From Flavobacteriaceae bacterium (lineage in GTDB: Bacteria > Bacteroidota > Bacteroidia > Flavobacteriales > Flavobacteriaceae), in contig DAOUPU010000111.1 in the NCBI GenBank assembly GCA_030625995.1, positions 1-7,857 of the forward strand: a DNA stretch of 7,857 bases, in the 5' to 3' direction. Both the position numbers and the translations under genes were made by a program. A model generated the notes under the pieces. It did not search any database and was not told the DNA's origin. It was given only the letters and a program-made list of their open reading frames with translations. How positions within the stretch are numbered: position 1 is the stretch's first letter; every line of letters starts with the position of its first letter. Shown one piece after another: positions 1 to 7,188 of this stretch.

Positions 1-2
1 AT

Positions 3-1247
3 GGTAAAATTGAGGATGGTCTGCCTAACTGGCATATTAATTTGAGAAACAAACAGGAAAAAAATATAGATCTAAAACTGGACCATCCCAATGTAAGATA
101 TGTGCCCAATGTAAGAATTGGAGAAGATATTAATTTTGATGATCTTGTAAATAACTGGGGATTTACAGTAGTTATTCTGGCCAATGGTGCATGGAAAGAC
201 AGGGCTTTGCCAATCTCTAATATTGATAAATTTATTGACCATGGTTTAATTTATCAAAATTCATTATTGTATTGGTTCAATCATAAACATGAGCCTGATT
301 ATGATGGGATCCAATATGAAATTAAAGATGGAACTCTTGTAATCGGAGGAGGATTAGCATCTTTGGATGTAATGAAACTAGGTATGATTGAAATGGTTCA
401 GAAGGAATTATCTGAGCAGAAAGGGATAGATGTCGATTTATTCACCTTTGAAAAAAAGGGAATATTAAAAGTTATGGATGAATACGGAATTTCGCTGAGT
501 GATCTGGGGCTAAAAGGAATGACCTTGGTTTATCGAAGAACCGCTTATGATATGCCATTGAAAACGCCGCGTGATGATTCGGAGGAGAGTATTAAAAAAG
601 CTAGAGAAGTCTCCAATAGGTTATTGCATAAATATGCCAGTAATTTTCTTTTTGAATTTGTTCCATTAGGATCTCCTATAGAGAAAATTGAAGAGAATGG
701 AAAATTAAGTGCTGTCGTATTTCAAAAAAATGAACTGGTTGGAGGTAAAATACTTCCATTAAAAGGCGAAACATTCACCTTGAAAACACCGCTATTAATT
801 TCATCTATTGGTAGTTTGCCTGATAGAATTTCCGGTCTCCCATATGATGGCTCTACTCTGGAAATGAAAAATAAGAATGGATATATAGTTAAAGGATTTG
901 CCAATGTGTTTGCTATTGGAAATGCAGTTACAGGAAGAGGAAATATTCAGGAGTCTAAAGCACATGGAACTATGATGACGAACAAAATTATTGACCATCA
1001 TCTTGAAAAGGATGATTTATTTGAAGAATGGCTAGTGAATTATAATGAAAATTTAAAAAGTGTAGTTCAGGAGCAAATAGAAGAAATAGATAAAGAAATA
1101 AAATCAAAAGAGATAATGCCCGATGAAATTATTGAAGGAATTTTAGACAAGTCCGAAGCATTACAGAAAAAAATAGGCTATACAACTTATGAGAAATGGA
1201 TAAAGTTAAAAACACCAATTAGATTGGAAGATATGTTAAAAGAATAA
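3..1247 (+). CDS. FAD/NAD(P)-dependent oxidoreductase, adrenodoxin reductase/GltD-like (5' partial)
   Basis: This is the C-terminal 414 residues of a flavoprotein; the frame is open through the left edge, so the N-terminal FAD-binding GxGxxG region is missing. Counting from the codon at base 3, a conserved VVILANGAWKDR segment (about 56-67) resembles the 'LATGA' strand of two-dinucleotide-binding flavoproteins. The NAD(P)-binding glycine motif VIGGGLASLD is at about 113-122, followed by YRRTAYDMP (about 177-185), which matches the 'RR..x.MPA' signature of glutamate synthase small subunit relatives. The second FAD-contacting motif, AIGNAVTGRGNIQESKAHG, is at about 304-322. Such enzymes pass electrons from NAD(P)H through FAD to a protein or small acceptor; the acceptor cannot be read here. 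The last 90 residues form a charged, probably helical tail (EQIEEIDKEIKSKE) outside the usual fold. The in-frame TTG at 42 should not be taken as the start, because homologous-looking sequence continues upstream of it. The family is fairly sure, the exact substrate unknown. Confidence 0.82.
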   Translation, partial: GKIEDGLPNWHINLRNKQEKNIDLKLDHPNVRYVPNVRIGEDINFDDLVNNWGFTVVILANGAWKDRALPISNIDKFIDHGLIYQNSLLYWFNHKHEPDYDGIQYEIKDGTLVIGGGLASLDVMKLGMIEMVQKELSEQKGIDVDLFTFEKKGILKVMDEYGISLSDLGLKGMTLVYRRTAYDMPLKTPRDDSEESIKKAREVSNRLLHKYASNFLFEFVPLGSPIEKIEENGKLSAVVFQKNELVGGKILPLKGETFTLKTPLLISSIGSLPDRISGLPYDGSTLEMKNKNGYIVKGFANVFAIGNAVTGRGNIQESKAHGTMMTNKIIDHHLEKDDLFEEWLVNYNENLKSVVQEQIEEIDKEIKSKEIMPDEIIEGILDKSEALQKKIGYTTYEKWIKLKTPIRLEDMLKE

Positions 1248-1274
1248 TTAATTAAGTTTAGATATAAAATTGTT

Positions 1275-1282
1275 TACTTTTG
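1275..1282 (+). promoter_or_regulatory. Possible -7 promoter element (TACTTTTG) for the phosphodiesterase gene
   Basis: TACTTTTG fits the Bacteroidota sigma-A -7 consensus TAnnTTTG. It sits in the 53-base gap after the oxidoreductase, 18 bases before the ATG at 1301, which would give a very short leader of roughly 10-15 bases. No convincing TTTG -33 element is seen at the expected distance upstream; only TTTAG near 1257 is present, with spacing that is too short. In AT-rich DNA such an element can occur by chance, so this is suggestive only. Confidence 0.35.
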
Positions 1283-1300
1283 ACTCATTAATTGTTTTTT

Positions 1301-3358
1301 ATGAAGGATTTTATCAATAAGATTTATCAAAATAATTCCTTAATATATAAAGTTATTCTTTTTTTGGTAACTACAATTACCATTATTTATTTATTCCCCA
1401 AAGGAGGACAGTTCAAGTATAATATACAAAAAGGAAAACCTTGGCAATATGAAAATTTATATGCGCCATTTGATTTTGCTATACTAAAATCAGAGGAAGA
1501 AGTAAGTAATGAATCGCAAGAAATTGAAGCGAATAAGCAATTATTCTTTACAGAAAGAGATGAGGTCGTTGAAAAGGTAAAAGAAAATTACACAAGACAA
1601 ATTCCAATTATTTTAGAAGATTCTGTAGCGATCAAATTCAATAAAAATCAGCTCAGATCTTTTGGATCGAAATTCATTTCCAATGTTTACAAGAATGGAT
1701 TCCTGAATAAATCGGACAACAGCAAAATTAAAAAAAACACCTTAATAACGGTTAGGAAAGGAACAGAAGCGAAAGATATTTTATCTGATAATTTGTTTAC
1801 AACAGAAATTTTGGTTCCTGAACTACAAAGGTATTTTGCTAAAAGCAGATATAAACCTTTAGAAGAAAAATTTACTACTTTATTCTTTGATATTATTGAA
1901 CCGAATATTTTTTACGATGAAGAATTTACACAAAAGATTGTAGATGAAGAGATGAAGAACATATCGGTCACAAAGGGTTTAGTATCTGAAAATGAAAGAA
2001 TTATATCTAAAGGTGATGTAGTGGAAGGTCAGAATTATGAAATATTAACTTCTTTGAGGACCGAATATGATTCGCAGCTTTGGAGTAAATCAAACTACTA
2101 TTGGATAGTTGTTGGCTATACTATTTTGGTGGCCTTAGTTTTGTTGATGTTGTTGCTTTTTTTGAAGAACTATCGCCTGGAAATCTTTGAGAATAACACA
2201 AAACTCACCTTTATCTTCTTTAATATTTTAGTGATCATTTTAATGGTTACGATAGTTCAAAAGTATTGGGTGAGTTATATTTATGTGGCACCAATAATTA
2301 TTCTACCAATAGTTCTAAAAGCGTTCTTTGATGCCCGTTTAGGTCTTTTTGCTCATGTGGTTACCGTACTGATACTAGGATTTATTGTACCGAATAGTTT
2401 TGAATTTATTTTTCTGCAAACCTTAGCTGGAATTGTTACTATTTTAACCGTATCTGAACTTTATCGAAGGGCAAATTTATTTATTTCTATACTTAAGATC
2501 ACATCAGTTTATATCTTGGCATATTTTGCATTTTCTATTATACAAGAAGGTAATGCCTCGCAATTAAAGTGGGGGTACTTTGGCATGTTTGCTTTGAATG
2601 GCGTTTTGTCGTTTCTTTCTTTGTTCCTGATTTTAATTTATGAGAAGGTTTTCAATCTCGTTTCAGATGTTTCTCTATTGGAACTGAGCAATACAAATTC
2701 GAAATTACTTCGCGAATTGAATGAAAAAGCACCGGGAACTTTTCAACATTCCATGCAAGTGGCGAATTTGGCAGAGGCCTCTGCAAATGAAATAGGAGCT
2801 AATGCCATGTTAGTACGTACGGGTGCTTTGTTTCATGATATAGGTAAAATGGTAAATCCTATGTATTTTATTGAAAATCAAAGTACAAATGTGAATCCTC
2901 ACAATGAGATATCGCCTTTGGATTCTGCAGATATTATTATAAATCATGTAATAAAGGGAGTTGAGATAGCAAAAAAGCATCGATTGCCGGACAGAATAAT
3001 TGATTTTATCCGTACTCATCACGGTACAAGCATTGTATATTATTTTTATAAAAAACAGGAAGAATTGGGCTTGGGTACTGTGGATAAGAAAAAATTTCAA
3101 TACCCGGGACCAATTCCCTTTTCAAAAGAAACAGCTATTTTAATGATGTGTGATGCCTGTGAAGCAGCCTCAAAAAGTGTAAAGGAACCCACGGCATTGT
3201 TAATTGATGATCTGGTTGAAAAAGTGATCAATGGTCAAATGAGCAATGGTCAATTCATGAATTCTGACATTACTTTTAAAGAAATTGAAACGATAAAAAA
3301 AGTTGTAAAAAAGAAACTACACAATATATATCACCTTAGAATTGAATATCCGGAGTAA
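1301..3358 (+). CDS. 7TMR-HD (PgpH-type) cyclic di-AMP phosphodiesterase, HDIG domain membrane protein
   Basis: Predicted inner-membrane enzyme that hydrolyses c-di-AMP to pApA. The architecture is complete in 685 residues. One N-terminal membrane segment (about 14-32) is followed by an extracytoplasmic 7TMR-HDED-type domain (about 33-266), then seven hydrophobic segments (about 267-288, 302-319, 325-341, 347-364, 368-386, 394-414, 425-447), then a cytoplasmic HD domain (about 460-625). The HD domain opens with EKAPGTFQHSMQVANLAE, the family signature. Candidate metal ligands are intact: H483, H512-D513 in LFHDIGKM, H549, H573-H574 in the THHGT motif, and D618. The length is normal for PgpH-like proteins. 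An in-frame TTG at 1292 would add only three residues; ATG at 1301 is preferred because it opens with a normal MKDFINKIY before the membrane segment. No Shine-Dalgarno sequence is evident, as usual in this phylum. The sulfotransferase follows closely, so co-transcription is likely. Family assignment is firm; c-di-AMP as substrate is inferred from family knowledge. Confidence 0.93.
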   Translation: MKDFINKIYQNNSLIYKVILFLVTTITIIYLFPKGGQFKYNIQKGKPWQYENLYAPFDFAILKSEEEVSNESQEIEANKQLFFTERDEVVEKVKENYTRQIPIILEDSVAIKFNKNQLRSFGSKFISNVYKNGFLNKSDNSKIKKNTLITVRKGTEAKDILSDNLFTTEILVPELQRYFAKSRYKPLEEKFTTLFFDIIEPNIFYDEEFTQKIVDEEMKNISVTKGLVSENERIISKGDVVEGQNYEILTSLRTEYDSQLWSKSNYYWIVVGYTILVALVLLMLLLFLKNYRLEIFENNTKLTFIFFNILVIILMVTIVQKYWVSYIYVAPIIILPIVLKAFFDARLGLFAHVVTVLILGFIVPNSFEFIFLQTLAGIVTILTVSELYRRANLFISILKITSVYILAYFAFSIIQEGNASQLKWGYFGMFALNGVLSFLSLFLILIYEKVFNLVSDVSLLELSNTNSKLLRELNEKAPGTFQHSMQVANLAEASANEIGANAMLVRTGALFHDIGKMVNPMYFIENQSTNVNPHNEISPLDSADIIINHVIKGVEIAKKHRLPDRIIDFIRTHHGTSIVYYFYKKQEELGLGTVDKKKFQYPGPIPFSKETAILMMCDACEAASKSVKEPTALLIDDLVEKVINGQMSNGQFMNSDITFKEIETIKKVVKKKLHNIYHLRIEYPE

Positions 3359-3363
3359 ACAGG

Positions 3364-3390
3364 ATGCATATTGCTCTTATGTTAAAATAA
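3364..3390 (+). other. Eight-codon reading frame before, and in frame with, the sulfotransferase
   Basis: ATG at 3364 lies 5 bases after the phosphodiesterase stop and encodes MHIALMLK before TAA at 3388-3390. It is in the same frame as the sulfotransferase, whose TTG start follows two codons after this TAA. It could be a chance ATG, a short translationally coupled leader, or the original start of the sulfotransferase now cut off by a stop codon. The sequence alone does not decide. No Shine-Dalgarno sequence at proper spacing is seen; AGG directly abuts the ATG. Confidence 0.3.
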
Positions 3391-3396
3391 TTTAAT

Positions 3397-4653
3397 TTGG
3401 CGAAAGATTCCTTGACTAATATAAAGCGGACGTCTCTGTTAAATGGGATAAATAAAGTTGGAAAGATATTTAAATTTCTAGGTTTAGAACCGTTTAAATT
3501 AAATGCAGATAAAATTATTTTTAAATCCAAGAAGAAAGCCGGCTATAACAGAAATATACCAAAACATTTAGAAACAGGCATTCATAAAATAATTGAATCG
3601 GTCAACAGAGAAGCAAGAATTAATTCATTTGGCTCTTTAGCTGCTAAAATACTATTTGAAAGAACTTTAACCGAGCGACTTAAAATTGAACAATACCTAG
3701 ATAGCAATCCAGAGATAGAGCAGACTGAAATTAAACAGCCCATATTTATTATTGGAATGCCCAGAACGGGGACAACTATTTTACATGCACTTATGCATGA
3801 AGATGAAAATCACCGTTCGCCGCTGGCATGGGAATGTTTATTGCCAACTCCTGTACCAACTCCTGAGAATTATCACGACAATAAACAAATAAAAATCGTT
3901 GTGAGAGAGCTGAACCAAATTTTTAAATTAGTTCCTGATTTTAAAAAAAAACATCATATAACAGCTTCCTCTCCACAAGAATGTGTTAGTATTAATGCTT
4001 TTGATTTTAATACCTTCCAATTTACAGCTCAATTTTATGTACCTACTTATTTGAATTGGTTTTTCAAGGAGGCTGATAAACTGAACACTATGCGTTTTCA
4101 TAAACGGTTTTTGCAATATTTACAGTCCGGAGGTGTAAGATCGGATAGATGGTTGTTGAAGTCACCTGTTCATTTAATGCGTTTACCAGAAATATTTGAG
4201 GTGTATCCCGATGCCCGTATAATCATGACGCATCGTCATCCGGGCAAACTTGTTCCATCGGTTACAAGTCTAATATCTTCACTTCGTACCCTTTACAGTG
4301 ACGAGGAAGATCCTGTTCGCACCGGAAAGGAACAAGCACAGATTTGGAGTTCCTATTTTAATAAATTTCTTGAAACCAGAAAAAGGTTAAATAAAGAAGA
4401 TCAAATTATCGATATAGAATTTGAAGACTTTGTTAATGATCAAATGGGTTCAGTAAGAAAAATATATAATAAGTTTGGTTGGGAGTTATCGGAGCTTTCT
4501 GAGGAAAAAATGAAATTTTTCTTAGCTCAGAACCCTAAAGAGAAGCATGGCCCCCATAACTATTCGCTTAGAGATTTTGGATTAAACGAAACTGAAATAA
4601 ACGACTTATTTAAGGCTTATATTAACTTTTTATCACAGCTTAATAAACAATAA
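3397..4653 (+). CDS. Sulfotransferase family protein (PAPS-dependent, Sulfotransfer_3-like)
   Basis: Predicted to transfer a sulfuryl group from PAPS to a hydroxyl or amine of an unidentified acceptor. The 5'-phosphosulfate-binding loop is clear at about residues 118-127 (IIGMPRTGTT), the bacterial P-loop-like form. WLLKSPVHL (252-260) carries the conserved K-S-P and histidine typical of these enzymes. The 3'-phosphate-binding segment is MTHRHPGKLVPSVTSL (277-292), with R280 and S288 the likely PAPS contacts. KHGPHNYSLRDFGL (383-396) resembles the conserved C-terminal 'H.YsL.dFGL' of this family. The protein has 418 residues, a normal length, with no signal peptide or membrane segment, so it is probably cytoplasmic. 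The start is TTG at 3397: an in-frame TAA stands at 3388, no in-frame ATG occurs until M121 inside the PAPS loop, and the next TTG is at 3412. It begins 38 bases after the phosphodiesterase stop with no clear promoter between, which suggests one transcript. Acceptor and pathway cannot be told from the sequence. Confidence 0.88.
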   Translation: MAKDSLTNIKRTSLLNGINKVGKIFKFLGLEPFKLNADKIIFKSKKKAGYNRNIPKHLETGIHKIIESVNREARINSFGSLAAKILFERTLTERLKIEQYLDSNPEIEQTEIKQPIFIIGMPRTGTTILHALMHEDENHRSPLAWECLLPTPVPTPENYHDNKQIKIVVRELNQIFKLVPDFKKKHHITASSPQECVSINAFDFNTFQFTAQFYVPTYLNWFFKEADKLNTMRFHKRFLQYLQSGGVRSDRWLLKSPVHLMRLPEIFEVYPDARIIMTHRHPGKLVPSVTSLISSLRTLYSDEEDPVRTGKEQAQIWSSYFNKFLETRKRLNKEDQIIDIEFEDFVNDQMGSVRKIYNKFGWELSELSEEKMKFFLAQNPKEKHGPHNYSLRDFGLNETEINDLFKAYINFLSQLNKQ

Positions 4654-4774
4654 TTTGGATAATTATATACTAAATAAGCACATCCCTTCCAAGCAACACA
4701 ATTTGTTTAATTTTAGTTTAGAAATAAAAAAAATCTTAACCGGAATATTATCTATTAGAACGAAAAGATTAAAA

Positions 4775-4782
4775 TATATTTG
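4775..4782 (+). promoter_or_regulatory. Likely -7 promoter element (TATATTTG) for the TonB receptor operon
   Basis: TATATTTG is an exact match to the Bacteroidota -7 consensus TAnnTTTG, 29 bases before the ATG at 4812, predicting transcription to start near 4788-4790 with a leader of about 20-25 bases. A good TTTG -33 box is not present; TTAG at 4755-4758 with 16 bases of spacing is the nearest candidate. The position, at the end of the only sizeable non-coding gap (4654-4811), supports it. No transcription terminator for the upstream sulfotransferase was recognised in that gap. Confidence 0.55.
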
Positions 4783-4811
4783 CAAATTGGAATTGAAATT
4801 TGACTGAAAGT

Positions 4812-7184
4812 ATGAAGAAAATTTTAATGGTGTTTTTAATATTTACATCATTGTTGTCCGCACAAGACAAATTTACTATAAGTGGTATAGTAACAGATTC
4901 TAAAAATGGAGAGACCTTGTTCGGTGCATCTGTTTACTTTATGAATACTACCATAGGAGTAATGACCAATGAATATGGTTTTTACTCTCTCACTGTTCCT
5001 GAAGGCACCTATACCTTAGTGGTTTCTTATATGGGATATAATGAAATTATAGAGGAAACTACATTAGATAGTACACGAAAAATGGATTTTGAACTGTTAG
5101 AATCCTCTAACAAATTAAAGGAGGTAGTTCTGGTGGCAGAAGAATCGGAACGTGTTAATATAAGGACACCTCAAATGAGTACGGCAAAGCTCAAAATTGA
5201 AACTATAAAAAAGATGCCTGTTGTTTTTGGAGAAGTAGATATATTAAAATCTATACAACTTTTGCCGGGAGTTACAAACAATGGGGAAGGTTCAAACGGG
5301 TTCAATGTTCGTGGTGGTGCAGTTGACCAAAACTTGGTTTTATTGGACGAAGCGATCATCTATAATTCCTCTCATTTACTTGGTTTTTTTTCGGTTTTCA
5401 ATGCAGATGCCATTAAAGATGTTAAGCTTTATAAAGGAAGCATTCCACCTCGTTTTGGCGGCCGTGTCTCGTCGGTTTTAGATGTAAGACAAAAAGATGG
5501 GAATAGTAAAAAAGTTGCACTAACGGGTGGAATAGGGACCATATCGAGTAGATTGGCGGTAGAAGGCCCCTTGGTTAAAGAAAAGGGTTCATTTATAGTT
5601 GCCGGAAGAGGTTCCTACCTTCATTTATTTTTGAAATTATCTGAAGAATTAAAAGAAAATGCACTGTATTTCTATGATTTTAACCTAAAAGGAAACTATG
5701 AATTAAATGATAATAACAGACTTTACCTTTCAGGATATTTTGGAAGAGATGTGTTTAAATTTGGAACAAGTTTCAGCAATATTTATGGTAACGCATCAGG
5801 AAATTTAAGATGGAACCATATTTTTAACGACAAAATATTTTCAAATCTATCATTGATCTACAGTAAATACGATTATCAGATAGAGCTTAATGCAATTCAG
5901 TTTGATTGGATTTCAGATATTATTAATTATAATCTAAAATACGACTTCAAATATTACATCAATAACAAAATTAACTTGAACTTCGGTGCAAGTGGAATTT
6001 ATTACAATTTTCATCCGGGGGAGATAAGGCCAACAAGTGAATCTTCACCAATTAATTATTTTGAATTGGATGAAAAAAGAGCCTTTGAAGCTGGAGTTTA
6101 TATTAATGTAGAACAAAAAATCACAGAAAGGTTTAACATGCAATATGGGTTTCGAATAAGCGCTTTTTCAAGGTTAGGCGGAGAGCCATTAACAATTTAT
6201 GAGAATGACCAACCTGTTGTTTATAATGATTTTTTGGGTATTTACCAGGGAGGTATTCCAATTGGTCAGGAAGATTATAGTATTGGAGAAAGTATGAAAA
6301 CATTCAACAACTTTGAACCTCGATTGGCTTTAGCATATCAGATGAGTGAATATTCATCGATAAAAGCGAGCTTCTCCAGGATTGCACAGTATATTCATTT
6401 ATTATCTAATACTACAAATGTTACTCCTCTGGATGTTTGGACTCCGAGTGGAGTATATATAGAACCACAACTATCTAATCAGTATGCACTTGGATATTTT
6501 AAGGATTTTAGCAAAAAAATGCTCAACTTCAGTATTGAAGCGTATTATAAAACTATAGAGAACAGAATAGATTATATCGACGGTGCTAATTTAATAGGGA
6601 ATAATAATATTGAAACAGTAATATTAAATGGTGAGGCCCGGGCCTATGGTCTGGAATTTTTATTACAAAAAATAAGCGGAGATTTTACCGGTATGTTGGC
6701 CTATACCATATCTAAAGCCGAACAGCGAACTTTAGGAGGTAATGCTGGCGGTCCTGGAATTAACAATGGAAATTGGTATAACACTCCTTACGATAGAACA
6801 CATGATTTTTCAGTTACCGCAGCCTATGATCATACAAATAAATGGACATTTAGCGCAAATTTCGTTTATCAAACAGGTAGGCCGGTGACCTACCCGAACG
6901 GGCAATATGAATATGAAGGAATGTCCATTGCAAGTTATGAGGATAGGAATTCCAGCAGATTGACCTCATACAACAGATTAGATGTAATGGCTATTTTTAG
7001 ACCAAATCGAAAACCCAATAACCGATGGAAAGGAGAGTGGGTTTTTGGTATCTATAATGTTTATAACCGTATGAATGCAGCATCCATCACTTTTGGGCAG
7101 AATAGAGAAACCGGGGTAAATGAGGCGACAAGAACCGCAATTTTTGGGATAGTGCCATCGGTAACGTATAATTTTAAATTTTAG
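4812..7184 (+). CDS. TonB-dependent outer-membrane receptor with N-terminal carboxypeptidase-regulatory-like domain
   Basis: Outer-membrane, TonB/ExbBD-energised import channel of 790 residues, apparently full length. A signal peptide, MKKILMVFLIFTSLLSAQ, occupies 1-18. Next is a CarboxypepD_reg-like beta-sandwich (about 22-105), with ISGIVTDSKNGETLFGASV near its start and TNEYGFYSLTVPEGTYTL inside. The plug domain (about 120-230) contains DILKSIQLLPGV, GFNVRGGAVDQNLVLLDEA and LYKGSIPPRFGGRVSSVLDV, matching the usual plug motifs. The rest (about 235-790) is aromatic-rich alternating sequence of a 22-strand barrel, and the protein ends in YNFKF with the terminal aromatic residue expected of outer-membrane barrels. 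ATG at 4812 is chosen over TTG at 4800 because only then does the signal peptide begin with the usual MKK. The DUF4249 lipoprotein starts 4 bases downstream, so both are almost certainly co-translated and work together. The barrel gives no readable substrate: it might be a peptide, glycan, siderophore or other metal complex. Confidence 0.93.
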   Translation: MKKILMVFLIFTSLLSAQDKFTISGIVTDSKNGETLFGASVYFMNTTIGVMTNEYGFYSLTVPEGTYTLVVSYMGYNEIIEETTLDSTRKMDFELLESSNKLKEVVLVAEESERVNIRTPQMSTAKLKIETIKKMPVVFGEVDILKSIQLLPGVTNNGEGSNGFNVRGGAVDQNLVLLDEAIIYNSSHLLGFFSVFNADAIKDVKLYKGSIPPRFGGRVSSVLDVRQKDGNSKKVALTGGIGTISSRLAVEGPLVKEKGSFIVAGRGSYLHLFLKLSEELKENALYFYDFNLKGNYELNDNNRLYLSGYFGRDVFKFGTSFSNIYGNASGNLRWNHIFNDKIFSNLSLIYSKYDYQIELNAIQFDWISDIINYNLKYDFKYYINNKINLNFGASGIYYNFHPGEIRPTSESSPINYFELDEKRAFEAGVYINVEQKITERFNMQYGFRISAFSRLGGEPLTIYENDQPVVYNDFLGIYQGGIPIGQEDYSIGESMKTFNNFEPRLALAYQMSEYSSIKASFSRIAQYIHLLSNTTNVTPLDVWTPSGVYIEPQLSNQYALGYFKDFSKKMLNFSIEAYYKTIENRIDYIDGANLIGNNNIETVILNGEARAYGLEFLLQKISGDFTGMLAYTISKAEQRTLGGNAGGPGINNGNWYNTPYDRTHDFSVTAAYDHTNKWTFSANFVYQTGRPVTYPNGQYEYEGMSIASYEDRNSSRLTSYNRLDVMAIFRPNRKPNNRWKGEWVFGIYNVYNRMNAASITFGQNRETGVNEATRTAIFGIVPSVTYNFKF

Positions 7185-7188
7185 TCTA

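Noticed and set aside
1..45. ATG at base 1 as the start of a gene
   Set aside because: Its frame ends after 14 codons at TGA (43-45), while the frame beginning at base 3 runs 414 codons with clear flavoprotein motifs.
1292..1300. TTG at 1292 as the start of the phosphodiesterase
   Set aside because: It adds only three residues and offers no better ribosome-binding context than ATG at 1301, which is the more common codon.
4654..4774. Terminator, small RNA or riboswitch in the longest gap
   Set aside because: No GC-rich stem followed by a T-run, and no recognisable conserved RNA structure; the stretch is simply AT-rich.
4783..4802. Inverted repeat CAAATT ... AATTTG near the receptor start
   Set aside because: Six A/T-rich base pairs with an 8-base loop are weak and expected by chance in this composition; there is no sign of an operator or terminator.
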